Shown: positions 33,141 to 46,885, counted from the stretch's first letter. The stretch is DNA of 64,000 nt from Isoetes taiwanensis (GCA_021234155.1 JAJEKV010000016.1:18348698-18412697), one strand, 5' to 3'. Translations and numbers: made by a program. Notes: generated by a model from the sequence alone, not told the origin.

Positions 33141-36100
33141 AGATGAGGTGGCACCTTCATCCTTCATAAGGGCAGTAAATGTCGGTAATGCTACTATGAA
33201 GTCAAACACGTTCCTTATGAATATGGAACCATACAAGGCTTAAAGTCAGAGTTATTATTTGTCGAAAGGTGGTCTTGTAGTAGAATTTTGAAACCTTCAA
33301 GAAGGCATACTTGGTAAGTACGCTTAATCCGAAAAGGCTATATGGTGTCTCGGGATACGGGAGAAGCCATAGGGAGGGTGTCCATTGGTCAGAAAGCAAA
33401 TAATCTAAGTGGCAGTCATCTTAACGTCCCAAAGGCTATTGAATGCATTCCACGTGGCGGTATCCCAAGCAGATACCCTATGTGGCAAGCCTTGTCACAT
33501 GCCAAGCCGGCAATGCCACCTCAATTTATGATGTTTCAGAGTGGTGGTACCATGTATAATATAGCTGCAAATTTACATTTTTAGACACAATACTATTCAC
33601 ATTAGGGGAATCCCATTTTCTTCATGGCATATGCATAATGAAGACCTATTACCATTTTAAAGGAACATGGCATAAGCAAGAGAGATATGATTAGACTCAC
33701 GCTTGTAAGCAAAATATGAATATTTATTGACCATAAAGGGGGCCCTGTTTCCCTGTAAAGCTGGATCATTAGTTTCGTTGGTGAAGTTTTCACTAGGTTG
33801 TCAATCCTTAGGTCCGAATGCAAAGATGAATGTTTTGCATGGCGTGAACTAGTTGAGTGTTCCTTACGTAAAACTATGTTGATCTTTGATGTAGGCATGT
33901 CGACCGCAACATTTTACTCCACCCAATCGCATCAAGCAATATACGGATGTTTTCATCTTCGCTCCAACTATGAGCTCTATGCCAAGAGGCGCAAATGATT
34001 CGATTATTGCAAGATCCAGATCATAGATTTTCACCTTGGTTATAGTGGTAGATAGAATGAACCGCGACCGCCTTTAATTCAAATGCTAAAGGTATACGGA
34101 CCATGTTATCGCATTAAAGTTAATTCTCAACTTTGATTTGAGCAATGTAATGGCCAATGTAGTAAAGCTTAGACTTCATTGTTTTGTATCCGCTAAGTTT
34201 ATCATTGCGGGTAGATCATAGGCAAAGATGTCACGCTTAAGAGCCCCCGCGGTAATCGTTGGAGGAACATATCCGACAGCTCAAAACAGAGGATCAAACC
34301 CGCATAAAAACACTACTTGATGGAACCATGTGCCAACTTGTGCTTCTCGGTTACCCATCCGACGCCATATCCTTGTTCGCTAGGATGAATTCCAATGAAT
34401 TCTCCTCGTGGACTATATACCTAATTTTCTATCCCCGCTCCAAAAACAGAGCTATAGTTATGAATTTGTGGATATCTTAACGAAATCATGTTCATGTTCA
34501 AATCATATTCATGTTTAAAACAGACAAAACGTGATTTATTTAATGAAAGCATAAATGCATAGCATTTCAAGAATAGAACAAAGATGCATGCATGCATGCA
34601 CACGATAGTACCATCTAACCAAAGATGCATTTTAGATCGGTTCAACATAGACAAGGGTCATTATACATCTACTTAAGAAGAAAAAAAAACTTCTTTTGTA
34701 CACATTATTATTCCTTGCTTTTAATATCCGCTCAAATATAGTCTACGCTATGCATGGCATGTACCTTAAAGAATCACCTAATATTTCATGTGTGACAGCT
34801 CGCCTTTGGCTCGAGAACTCCATTGTACAAATGCCCATCTCGGCGGGGAAAGATTCTGCAAAAAATCCCAACCCTACAATCGGCAGGTGTACATCTATAC
34901 GTAAGCATGATTTGAAATAAATTAATCACATTGCAACACACCTTTGGTGGAATCTCGCACTTCTCAAGATAACCAATGTAGTCTAACACCCTTGTCGCCT
35001 TGGAGACTTGATGCTAAGATGTTAAAGTCATTTGAAGATTTCTAGAAACCGCAAACTAACCTAATTAATTAATCATCCGAAAAAGCATCTTTACAACTAA
35101 AGCATTAATACCTCAACTTTGCCTTTGTTGGTTTAAAACCATCATCGATCTTCGCTTGTTACACGACCGCTACAACATGACCTTTCGTTATTGGTAGACT
35201 TGGCCTCGTCGAAATCACCTTAATAAGCTCACATGGGAACCAAAGAGATGTGTACAAAGAATTATTCACACATAGGTAATTAAATGTGAATTTATTCCAT
35301 CAAGATGTAGAATCCTAGCAGATATGCACTCAGAAAGAATATTGTAGAATCATAAGCATACATCTACAAAACAATGGAAACATAAACGAAGTCCGTGCAT
35401 CATCCATTTATAAGACCTTTCATTTCCATGTAAGAAGTTCGGCCCACCAAGTGTTCTAGTTGTGATCTAGTTGTTCTATTGAATGTTTGATAGAGTACAA
35501 AATTCTAGTTGTGATCATACCTATACTCGGCTCTTTCACCAGAGCAACATCTCTAGCCATTGAATATCATATGTAAAACTCCATCTCCTGCCTTGAATAT
35601 CGGCGAAAGATCGATGCCCTAATCGGTACAAGAACGGCCAACAACACCAACATTCATGGCGAATAGACCAATAGGATCCCCGGTTTTCGATCATTCTACT
35701 CATGTGTTGCCGGTTTCAGACAAACTTACCAAAATGCTATCGACTGTTCCATTTGCCAAGATAGGCCCTGACGAAAATTGACCATGGGTTCCTCGATCTC
35801 CGGAGAAACGTATACCAAAAAAAAAAATAGCCGGGCCAGATTCGGGCCGCCATAGCCAAGGCGTGCCAAGATCGAGATCGAGCGCCAAACTCCGGGCAGA
35901 GAATTTCTTGGTTTTTCTAATTTCCCTGGCCCTACGATCGGAAATTACATAATCGGACGGCCCAAAAAGATTACAGATGACGTGGCAGGACACGTGGCAT
36001 AGCTAGAATTGCAGCCTTTTGTGCAGGGGGGTTAGGCAACCCTGCTAAACATAAAAAAAAAAAAAAAGCAAACTCGACAGCCATTGAACAAAAAAAGGAA

Positions 36101-36615
36101 TGGAGCGCAAAATAATGTCAAAATCTTTTTTAACCAAAAGGGCATGAAAATGTGCCAAATTCTTTTTACAAGATAGGAAATGGACAATATATACATGACA
36201 TTAGAAACAACAAAAGGAGTTTAAAATGTGGAACGTCTATAAGAAACTCAATGCTTCCACTTTTAGTCACATGAAATGCTTAGTAAACTAAGAAACGCGC
36301 CCGCCATGTTTGACTCTCCAAAGAATGTATTAGTTAACATCACAACAGCATAGATATACAAAATTATTCCTCATTGCAGTGTTAAGTTGTTGGCCTCTAT
36401 AATCAAATAAATAATAAATAAATCATCTGAACGCTGTTTCCTCTTGCCTGCGCATGCCTGAACTTAAACCAAGTCATTACAATTCAGGTACGTGCTCCAA
36501 CGTAGAAATATCAAACAAATCAACCCCGCATTCCCGTTGTTGCTCCAAAGGGGTTCCAACTGTAAATCCTGTTTTTCTGTTTTGCATTTTTAAGTAACCA
36601 AATCGATCCAATAAG
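33141..36615. other. No gene seen
   Basis: Only short open frames without family signature. There is a GCATGCATGCAT run at 34585-34600 and poly-A tracts near 34681, 35820 and 36050. ACGTGGCAGGACACGTGGC near 35980 holds two CACGTGG/ACGTGGC G-box-like cores, with no gene start evident nearby. Bases 36050-36615 probably include the 3' untranslated region of the PERK gene. Confidence 0.45.
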
Positions 36616-36619
36616 TTGG

Positions 36620-39600
36620 TTAACGTCCAGACAAAGGTTTGTTGACATTGTTCAGTGGTAGTGCTTCAGAAGAGCTGGATTCCTCCCCAAGAAGCCCTCG
36701 CCTTATTCTCTCCACTTGGCGAGCTTCGCCACTAACTGGGCCTTCGGAGCTCGAACCAGAAGGGTTTAAGCCATATTCACTAGTGCCACTGTAAAGAGAA
36801 TTTGATTCTAGAGCCATTTTTCGGAACCTTTGCATATCTGCTTGGTACTGATTGGGATCATATTCAGTACTCTCATATGGCGAACTTTGCTTTGAACTAA
36901 AGCCAGGCCGAACACCCTGGAATAGATCTGTCGAAGAACCATCACTTTCCAAAGCACGAACCACCTAAAGCATTCAGAAATGCACATCATCATGAGACAA
37001 TCTTAAGTAAGAAGTGCCCATGGTGGGCTGCATCATTGAGACAAACCTGTGCCATCTTTGGCCTCTTATTGGCTGAATGCCGCACACATGCTGCTGCTGC
37101 CTGAACCATCCGGGACATAGAAAGTTCATCATAGTCTGCCAACCTTGGATCAACAAAGTCATCATAACTTCCATCCTCCAATGCCTTTGAGAGCAACGGT
37201 CTGGACTGAGAATAAGCAGCAAAGATATTGCATGTGAGGCATCCTTCTTGCATAATTCAAAAATATTTTATGATGTTTAGATGTGTTGCATACCCATTCT
37301 ACCAAGCTCTCTTCTCCCACTGGCTGTCTTGTGTCAACAGGCCTCCGTTCTGTTAGCAATTCCAGCAGCACCACCCCAATACATTACACATCTGATTTAT
37401 CTGTCAGCTTTCCTGTTGATGCATACTCAGGTGCCAAGTACCTTCAGTAAAGCCTTGTCAACATCCAGCAGTAGAGAAGATAATATTTCAATTGTATAAA
37501 TATATGCATACCCGAAAGTTCCCATAACACGGGTGGTAATGTGTGTATGTGCATCATTAGCGAGTTTTGCAAGACCAAAGTCAGAAACCTGTAAGCAAGT
37601 ATTAGTGTTGCTTACAGGTGTGCAAGTTAGTATTACAAAAACCAAGAATAACCTCACACCTGTGCTTCAAAATGCTCATCCAAGAGAATGTTTGATGCCT
37701 TAATATCTCTGTGTATGATCCGAGGATGGCCTAAATTTCAAAAATGCAAAACCATATTTACTACCTAAGCAAGCTACATCCATACAATAATATGCCTACT
37801 TACAATCTTCATGAAGATAAGCTAACCCCCGAGAGGCTCCAATAGCTATTTTCAACCGTGTTGGCCAATCCAGTACAGGTCTGTCTCTCCCTGTAAAGTA
37901 AAAAAATGATTATACACCAGACTCATTCGTACATCAGAAAAGTAACTCCGATGTCAATCGCTCTCACCGTGTAAATGATGCTCCAGAGTGCCATTAGATA
38001 CATAATCATAAACCAACAAACGTTGGTCGGCGAAGATGCAATAACCAACAAGAGAAACAAGATGTCTATGATGGACACGACTGATTATTTCTACTTCAGC
38101 TTGAAATTCACGCTCGCCCTGTCCACTGCCTGCTTTCAACTGCTTTACTGCCACTAGCTGGCCTCCAGGTAGCTTCCCCTTATAAACGCAACCAAAACCA
38201 CCTTCACCAAGAAGATTAGCCCTAGTAAAACCATTTGTTGCCTCCTCTAACTCGTCATATGTGAAGGAAGACTTTGGACCCAGATTTTGATGGCTTCCTG
38301 TGGGACGATGATGTGGTGGTGGCGGTGGTGGAGCAGGCCTCCAAGGCCCCCCACTGCTGTTGCTGTCATAGGAATCAGAGATTGGTGGTGGTGGAACTGG
38401 GGCATGATAATTATGTGCAAGTAAATGTGGTGGAGTAGGCGGCCGATGATGTGGTTTTGGTGGTCCTTCTGAAGAATAATATGGATCGATTGGTGGCCGC
38501 CTGCTATCTGGCAACAAAAAAGATAAATAAATATAAGGAAACTGCTAATAAATACTTATGTCAGACTATTCATTGATACTTTACTGGAAACATCTATAAG
38601 TTCTTCCGGACTAAAACTTCATGAATCACTAATTCAGATGTACATTGCCTTTTGGCATGGCATAAAGAAGACGTTCACTGGAAGAGCTTATTGTTAGAAA
38701 GTAAACGTTTAAATGTCAGCCAACCTTATTGCAAATACAAATTCCATTCTGATACAGAAAATTGAACACTCCTTACCAGCTCATATGAAGAATGGATGTA
38801 TCTGTAAAACTAAATATTAGTAGCCAAGTTAGTTTTTGGACTGATGGTCTGTGTATGGATAAGGTGAAACTATGAGGAAGAAGTCTTGTTGCAGTAGCAT
38901 CAAGCTACAATGAAAATCTACAGTTAGAATCTCAGTGATGTAACTTATACAAAATCCACCTGACGTTATCGATTGAAGGGAAATGTAGTTATCGGCATAT
39001 GAACTTCTTACAATCTCTCAATTGCAAACCACAACTCTGCATGTGTCCCCAAGCTTTGAGGGTGCTACACTGCTAACACAGCAGCAAACAAAAAACCTCT
39101 TCTGGACCATTCAAGCTTCATATGACAATTATATAACTGCCAGGATAACTATCCATTTCTGCCCTGCACGGGTATAGCAACTTGATTTACAATGGCCAAG
39201 TGTGAGAACTCGATGAATTGAACATTGTGAAAACTATGAATATCTAGACTATTTCCTGATATGACCAATGTTTGACATAAACCACATACAAAACATATGA
39301 GAAAACAAGGATTCAAACCTGGTTTAGGGCCACCATAATCATCATCGTAGCGTCTGCGCTTGGGCTTTCTCTTTATTAAACAGACAACGCAAACAGCAAT
39401 TACAGCAATTGCAAGAACTGCAGCTACAGCAATGCCAATGATAGCAGAACTGGGTATACCGGAGGATGAAGAGCTGCTGGTTTTATTGGAGGGGGGAGGA
39501 GGGGGGCTATATGTTTTGGTTGAAGAGGGAGGAGGGGGGCTGGATGTTTTGGAAGAAGGAGGAGGGGGGCTAGCTGTTTTGACAGAAGGAGGGGGGGGAG

Positions 39601-39832
39601 GGGATGGAGGGGTGCCTGGAGGAGATGGTGTAACAGGGGAAGGAGGTGGAGGGGAGGGGCTGTTTGTAGGGGCTGGAGTTGGGGTTACTGCCGGAGGAGG
39701 TGGAGATGGAGATGCTGTAGGAGGTGGTGGAGATGGACTTGCCGGAGCCGGACTTCCTGCAGGTGCTGCAGCTGGTGGCGATGGTGTTGATGCTGCCGGA
39801 CTGGCTGCAGGTGACGTTGCTGGCGCCGACAT
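36620..39832 (-). CDS. PERK-type proline-rich receptor-like protein kinase, one in-frame stop
   Basis: Eight exons on the minus strand: 39832-39319, 38507-37968, 37890-37804, 37730-37660, 37588-37512, 37441-37294, 37205-37047 and 36964-36620. All have GT-AG borders and join in one frame of 646 residues, the normal PERK length. Residues 1-125 are Pro/Ser-rich with SPPPP motifs and no signal peptide, as usual for PERKs. A membrane span ([20 protein letters not shown]) and basic stop-transfer KRKPKRRR follow. A second proline-rich stretch precedes the kinase: [24 protein letters not shown] and APEYA. The tail is Ser-rich. PERKs sit in the plasma membrane and are thought to sense cell-wall state. 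At 37386-37384 codon 449 is TAA where the family has Tyr of DVYSFG, so the product would end inside the kinase domain. It is a very young pseudogene, a truncated receptor or a sequence error. Confidence 0.93.
38677..39003. repeat. Dispersed near-identical duplicate, copy 2 (in PERK intron 1)
   Basis: Same orientation and almost the same sequence as 17887-18215. It starts ACTGGAAGAGCTTATTG and ends ATCGGCATATGAA. It accounts for about 40% of the 811-bp first intron of the PERK gene. No target-site duplication was seen at either copy. Confidence 0.95.
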
Positions 39833-39862
39833 TCTGTTTCCTTTTCCAAGAATTTACTCTGC

Positions 39863-39971
39863 TTAGAAATCCTTCTCTGACCTGTTATGTATCATGAACC
39901 TCTTTTTTGCCTAGAAATCCTTCTCTGACCTGTTATATATAATGAACCTCAGCATTTTTGCTAGAAATCCC
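39863..39971. repeat. 48-50-bp tandem repeat in PERK 5' leader
   Basis: TAGAAATCCTTCTCTGACCT begins at 39864 and 39912, with a truncated third unit (TAGAAATCCC) at 39962. It lies 30-140 bases upstream of the PERK start codon, so it is probably in the 5' untranslated region or core promoter. Confidence 0.9.
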
Positions 39972-39979
39972 ACCTTTTT

Positions 39980-42635
39980 TTCCTCCCGTACACTCTGTTT
40001 CACCAAGAACTGGGATTTTCTGTAGAATCTGCTACTCCAATGCTGCGATCTCACCCACCCACATGAAAATGCGGCCTCTGCATGGAAAAAATGGCCTTCA
40101 ATAACAAGAAAGTCCCGCAGTGCAAAAACAGAGCATGGACAGGGTTGATCAGATCAAAACTCTAAACAGAGTACTAAAGCTTCATTTCGATCTGTCATGT
40201 CCGGATTCCAGCTCAAATCCGGAACTTCACATTTGTAAATTAACCTGGTCCAAGCCTTTTGGGAGGGCAGCCTAGGGCAGCCAAAGGAAATGGGGAAGAA
40301 GCTCGAACCTGTGGGCCGGACAGCCCAGGCTACCAGAGCAAAAAGAACGAGTAGGGAGGTGCAAGGAAGGGTGGGATCAACCTACATGCGTGAAGGGTGC
40401 GTTGCAGGAGCGTTGCGATTGTAAAAAATACAAGATAATGGTCCACACGTTCCTTCGTTGGCTTTTTTTCTGCCATAGCCAGCCACTTCCGCGCGTAAAA
40501 AATGCCCTCCGTTTGTCCTCTGGTTTCATTACAGGTAGAACCTAGTTGTCTGTCTAAAAATACACTCTTCTGACTTAGTCCTAAGCTTATCTTCTAAGCT
40601 TATCTCCCAAATAGGAAAGGGAGGTTATGATAAAGTAAGAAGAAATATAGAGGTTATGCTAAGAAATTCTTCTAATTTGTTTGGCATTAAAATATAATTC
40701 AATTCTATTCTATTCTATTTTAAGTAGATAATAGAGTTTAGACACTTCTTGTACAGCTGCGACGTTCTCCCATGATCTAGAACATAACGTAACGAGCGCA
40801 TATAGAATAGAAACCCATCAAACTCTCCCATAATCAACTCGACTCAGCTCATTTCAATACAATTTCACTAACGAATTGGAAATGCCAGTCTCCTGTAGCA
40901 TGTTTTAAATAGCTTACTAATCCAACAACTTGTTATAGGCACATCCTTGATTGCAGTTGCGCTGCATAAGGAATTCTCGCCTTGATTGCCTCGTTACCGA
41001 CATGATCTCTCAACCTCCCTCCCTACCTTTCTTCCGTTAGACTTTTGTCCCATCCTGTAAATGCCGCCACCTTCGAACCTTCGAACCCCACACTCTTTAC
41101 ACCTAGGCTAAAGTCTGCTTATACTTTATTTCTAAGATCTCCAATATCCCACATGGAGGCACATGAGATATCTTGTCATGATCACTCACTCTATTTAAAC
41201 AATTTTTTCTTAGCTAATTTGTCAAAGGCCATGCTTGAGAATTATATATTAAGTTTGTGTAACATATATGGAGCCATAAACAGCATGCCATGTAGCATCC
41301 ACAAAAGGATACATAAATGATACTTATACAGTTATTGTTCGTTTCGGATGCTATGCTATTATAGAAGTGGAATGCCAATAGAATTGATTTTTCTTGTCAT
41401 AGGAAAATGGCAAATGACCATGACATGAGCTTAGGACAAAGACTCTTACTTCAACTTACAATTATTGCCATGAGTAAGTATATATCCTTTCGCAATACTT
41501 GGTAAAGCATGACATGATAAGGATGATATGAGTTATATAATGATGATATCACTAAATACAAATATATGAAACTAGATTTTGTTATTATGCCATGAGGTGC
41601 AAGGACATTTGTAGTGGATGTTGAAAGTTAGTAAGTCATGAATCCCTTACCTTACGGGTGCATTGTCTTAGTGGAATGTGAAAGTTATCTAAATCCATAA
41701 GTTTTCTTATCTTAGGGCTATTCACCCTATAAAAGGATCTCAAGGACGAGAAATCCACTACAATTGTTGGAAAGTTTAAGCATTTAATATTTAGTATTAT
41801 AATAAATTTACAAAACCAAATTGATCAATGTTTAAGCGCTCGAAATTTTGTTTCCAACTCAAGATGCTAATCGCTTATCATATTTAATTATTGTTATAGC
41901 ACAGGCTTAATTTCGTCCTTTTCTAGATTGACCAATTTAGTATAAAGATCTCTAAGATGGGATAGGAATGTTGGAGATATACCTATAGTTATCAAGCGCA
42001 AAATATTTGACAGATCTATATGGCAAGTTACCAGTCAAGCAAAAGGGGTATCGATATATGGTTGAGAAGAGTTTAATTCCTTAAAATGCATAATATTTGA
42101 CAGATCTATATGGCACGTTGCCAGTCAAGCAAAAAAGGTATCAATTTAAGCCCATGTGCCTAGTTGAGGAGATGTTTGATTCTTCCTCAAGAATACTTGA
42201 TGTTTGTTCCATGGCTGGAAGAATGAATACTCTTCATTTGTCCATTATTTTCTTTCAAGCATATGAGGGAAAGGGTCCATGAATTGCAAAGGTTCGAGCT
42301 CAATTAGAACCATTCATATAACCTTCCTCGCCATCACAATAGCAACACTTTTGATCTCCTTTCGTTATGTAGATTATAATAGATAACTAAATAATTAGCA
42401 AGCTTAAAGGAATGAATCCACATTGAATGTTGTGGAAGAGGAGGAGGGTCTACCAGAAAATGGACGTCAAATGCCTACTGTTCATTTTCAATCAATTAGT
42501 AAATGGTATTCTAACTAATTGTTCGAAGGTAGATAATAGCCCAAGTCTACTTTGAAATGGATAGGTATCTTTAAATATAACGAGAAAAAATGAAATATAA
42601 CTAGCGAGTCAACACATTCAAACAAACGTTTCTTA
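39980..42635. other. PERK upstream region and empty DNA
   Basis: No gene was seen. CCTAAGCTTATCTTCTAAGCTTATC near 40580-40605 repeats AAGCTTATC, and TTCTATTCTATTCTATTT lies near 40705. A TTTGACAGATCTATATGGCA.GTT.CCAGTCAAGC block occurs at 42007 and 42088 (about 80-bp offset). Confidence 0.5.
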
Positions 42636-42840
42636 GGCAGTTCTTATCACCTCCTCACTCTTTAGAAATCGACGCATAATAATGCAATAAATTTTAAAAT
42701 CCAAGCGGTGCTACATGCTATGAAATCTACCTATGCTTCATGTGGGGAGGGGCAATGTGTATAGGTATGACATGTATACTTCTCCAATTCGTCCCAAGTT
42801 CTAGTGGATAAGAATAGAATAGGTTTTTAGTGTCCACGGA
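42636..42840. repeat. Left part of duplicated PERK-like locus, copy A
   Basis: Bases 42636-42840 (GGCAGTTCTTATCA..., GGGGCA.TGTGTATAGGTATG, CCCAAGTTCTAGTGGAT) match 48440-48620. In copy A the next bases of the unit are displaced to about 46660 by a LINE insertion. In copy B they follow directly. Confidence 0.85.
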
Positions 42841-45800
42841 GACCAATTGGCCTATGGGACCCAAACAAAAGAGAGCGCCAGCGTTTATTACATCGACAGG
42901 ATTAAAAACCCCTCACCAAAGGTTTTCGAGGGAAAAACCTTAGCGCATAATAAGCATCTTTGGCAGATCACAATTGCATAGGACGCTTCAAGACCGGGTC
43001 CCGTAGGACACAAACGAAGTCCGGTATCCATAACCTCCCGGAGGTATGACCCCAACAAACCCACCGACGCCGTGAGTCAATAACCGATGCAACGGCCGGC
43101 CGTGCACTAGTAGTCGAACATATCTCTCTCTGATATGGGCAAATGCCGCGGATCCGAGGGTATGACATTCATCCTCAATCGCTACCGGTGGCAACACCGC
43201 AAAGCCTTTGCTCGTGCTTCCCCGAGCCCAACGCCGCTTTCAATACGGAGGCGATGTGCACCCGCTTGAATGGAAGCTATAAGTCCGCGCTTCTTCATGG
43301 GCAACCGGGTGTACAAATCATCGTGTGGGCCTCTTGTGAGCCTAGGATTGACTTGTCTGGCGATAGTGTGCCGCCTTAACGTGCGTCGAGCCTCTCGCAT
43401 CCCGAGCTTGCGAAGGAAAGTAGCATCTAGGTACGCTTTAAGTGCATCGCGATCTTTCTTTGTCCCGACACGGGCGCTGCTTGCTTTTACCTGCCGGCCA
43501 GGCGTGAGAACCACCGAGCTTGCTTGTCTTTCCAAACAGGATTTCGTGCATTGGGGACCCATTGTTGTGGCCAAAGCAAGATGGGGCAAGCGTGTATCAG
43601 CCATAGCGACCACCTTTGGAAGTAAACGATATGGCGCTCCAATGCAGCCCGTTGAAGGGGTAGAAAGCCCGCCTCCTGGAGTAGGATCTGGTATAGAACC
43701 GTGGACTTCACCCCGGGGCCCGTGCCAAGAAGGCCTTCTCGCGACTTTCCGAGGTCATTCCAGTGTTGAGGGATATCACCGGACCCCACACGCCCCATAC
43801 AAAAGGACCGGCTCAACCAAGGCCCAAAACAAATGTGATCAGGCCCCGGTGCACAACTCGCCTTTGTGGTCGTTGTTCTTAAGATGGCATATAGTGCTTT
43901 CAACCCGCCGCGGACCCGCAAACCCGATAGTCGCATCCCAATGGGTGGTAGTTGAGAACTCAATCCCCAAGTACTTGTAGGTCGGAGCCACCTCTACCTC
44001 TTGCCCCGTAAGTGAAGGTGGGAAGCTTTGGTCGACGGACGATGCAACTAGCAAAGACCCTAGTTTTGGCCAAGTTAACTCGCATGCCGCTGAATTGGCA
44101 AAAGTATCAAGAGCATCCAGGTGACACCGCATGTCCTCCGGAGTATAGGCCATGAGGTTGACATCATCAAAGATATATGAGTCGCCGGATTGTGCGATGC
44201 ATGAGATGTGCGCCGCGCCTCCATGCTCGAGAGAGCCAATCTTCCAACCGATCAATGTATGGGCCAAAGAGTGTGGGGAGAGGGGGCAACCGCGACGCGA
44301 CTCCAATGCTACCGATTACCGGGCCGTGGTCTTTGATGTGATACGGCCGAGCATGCCTCGATGGCCTATACACCGCATTCTCGCAAGTCCAGGGGTCCCG
44401 GTACCGCAATCTATCCCGAGCTTGTTGCGGGTAATCGTGGTCGAACGCTTTTGCAAAATCGACAAACAACAGTATGTGGTTCTGCCGGCGATTCCTCGCT
44501 ATCCTCAATCAATGTGCAGAGTGAAGATATGATCAATGGTGGAATGTCCGGGCGAAAACCTGCACGTGTAAGAGCTCGCACCTCCGCTTCCCTCTGCCCA
44601 TATTGTCACCGCCGCTCAAGGATGCCAGCCAATAGTTTTGCAAAGAGAGAGTCGACCATAATAGTACGGTGGTTGGTAGGGCATTGAGGGTCCTCTCGCT
44701 TTGTATATGGGCACTACTCGCTAGTGGTCCATTGCGTGGGGAAGCCTTCTCGCAATGCTTTATTGAACAATGCCGTGAGGGCGATTGCACACGAAGTGGA
44801 GGCCCGTACCCATTTCGTGGTTACCACGCATGCCATCTAAATCTGCCGCCTTGCCATTAGCTAGGACGTTTGTAGGCCCATTATAACATCCCCTTCGTGA
44901 TAACCGTGAGCCATGCCTATCTGTGGAGGGATCGGTGCCCAAATTTCGAAATGGTCGTACATCCGCTGCAAATACTTGTACCCATTGCTCCGGGTGATGT
45001 TCCCCGTGGGTCATCGGGGGCTTGCTCAAGACCCTTCTCCGAATGTCCTGGGTGTCGGTCCGTGAGACCAAACATCTCTTTGCCGATGCTCGCGAGGTAT
45101 CCGGCCTTCTTGTTCTTGAGAAAGGAGCGGTATTGACTGATGGCCCGTGGGGGGGAGATGGGATCGATGACTTGCCGGGAGTGTCGCGTTTGAGCTCCCG
45201 ACATTCATCATCAAACCATTTGTTGCGGGAAAGGTGGTAGTGCATGTGGTTCGCCGTGAGCTGCCTCTCCCAAAGCATCTTTCAGCCACCGCCGGGAAGC
45301 GGTGAGTCAGCCCAGTGATTGCTCTTGAAGTGTGGGGAGTTGCGGCAGTCCCGCCGAGATCATGCTCAAGCAAAATGGGCATAGGTCCCCGCGACGGTAA
45401 GTAGTTCAGCGCGTATTTGGGCACCCGGTGTGTTGAAGCAAAGAAAGTGCAGGGAAGCCTCCCAATGGAGATGCATGAACAGGGGCGGTGGTCCGAATCT
45501 ACTTCCTCGTCCCGGTGTCCGCCCCGATGGAAAAAGAGTAAACCGGTGCGCAGATCCCGCTCCTCAACCAACCAGATAATCCACCACACCGGAGCCGCCT
45601 CCTTGGTTCTCCCGTCTACAAGTGTAGCAACCGGAAGGCGGCCATTGTGCCAACCCATTACAAATAACCAGTCAAAGATACTACCCGGCAACAACAACCG
45701 CCGCCATAGCGCGAAATATGGTCGTCATCGATATCCTTGACCAAGCCACCTCCTCAAGCGGTTCAACTGCAAGACGTCCTCTGCCGGGGGTCAAATTTTG

Positions 45801-46660
45801 GAACTTCGCTTTCGGCTCACGTATGTGCATTAAAGTCGCCAAGCAACATAACCCCCGCCCAATTGTTTGTGTTCTCGATGTCATCATATAGATCGACATA
45901 TGGCTCCAATCGATCCACATCCAAATGAGTGTTATAGAAGTTGCTCTCGGCATGTGGAAAGTAGCATCTTTGCTATGAGGAGAGTGTCGCCATGCCATGC
46001 CGCGACGTGCACCCACAAGTAGCGGTTGTGCCCATGCTTTTTTGTGCAACGAGACCGAAAGTGCCTCAAGGTTGCACGGTAGTAGCAGTAACGCCGCCAT
46101 GCCCTCACTTTGCCCGTGCACTCATTGAACACCGAAATGCGATAGCCCGAGGTCCGGTGTCCAGGCCTCGCGATGCTCCCATGTCTCCATGAGGAAAATG
46201 AGATCCATGTCCGGTGCAATAGAGTTGAGACTCTCGCTTTCGCCGGGGAAGCCCCGCGGTTCCCAAGACACCATCCCGAGGCACAGTTCCCTATTTGTTG
46301 GCATTCGATGTGGGCCTTCGATGATCCGCCTGTTGCGGGGGCGGGTCGGCGGCGCTGGCGCGGCATCGGCCGGAGCGGGGGCGGGAGGTGCGAGGGGTAC
46401 CGGGCTTGGCGGCGGCGGAGCGGCGGAGTGGCGGCGACGGCGCATTGCATCGGCGACCTCGGCGGCGCCCGGCCCGAAAATCTGCTTCCCCCTGACAAGG
46501 CCTCCAGCCCCTATGACGGACGTCCCGACTGGGCACAGCTGCTGCCGGCGGGACTCCTGTTGCATCGGGGTGAGATCCTGGTCGACATACAGAGCAGTCC
46601 CCTTCAATTGCCTACTCTGACGCAGGATGGCCTCAAGTGATGCTCACTCATATGTTATTC
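42841..46660 (-). mobile_element. LINE-B: nearly full-length APE-type LINE
   Basis: This 3.8-kb insertion is read from 46.6 kb downward. A proline- and alanine-rich GC-rich leader (about 46290-46530) comes first, then an endonuclease domain (LIFLMETWEHREAWTPD; a VHVAAWHGD-like block; fragments to 45.4 kb), then reverse transcriptase (LLFVDFAKAFD at about 44470, LPTLFGPYIDRLEDWL, DDVNLMAYTPEDMRCHLDAL, EVEVAPTYKYLGIEF) and a C-terminal region to 43.2 kb. The 3' tail contains ATTAAAAACCCCTCACC. The sequence is much more GC-rich than its surroundings. Multiple one-base frame changes, one of them inside the YADD box, disable it. It belongs to the same family as the copy at 2.2-3.5 kb. Confidence 0.92.
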
Positions 46661-46885
46661 ACATATTGTGCTTACTCTTTGTTAAACATGCCATAGATGA
46701 TACATGTACTTGATGTCAAGCACATGTAAAAAGTGTGTTTTGCAATGGCAAAACAGTAGCGACAGATATAGTTAGATGCCTTTTAGAAAGTAACAATCCA
46801 TAGAGGGGCAAGATCTACAAGTTAAGTAAAAAAGTACCTTAAATAATGCACCATGAACTTCTTAACATGATAGTACGAGATGACA

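Noticed and set aside
39360-39866. Long Gly/Val-rich plus-strand frame
   Set aside because: It is the antisense shadow of the proline-rich PERK exon 1; PPP codons read as GGG on the other strand.
46173-46640. GC-rich plus-strand frames with Arg and Gly runs
   Set aside because: They are antisense to the LINE-B leader and endonuclease region on the minus strand, where recognisable domains lie.
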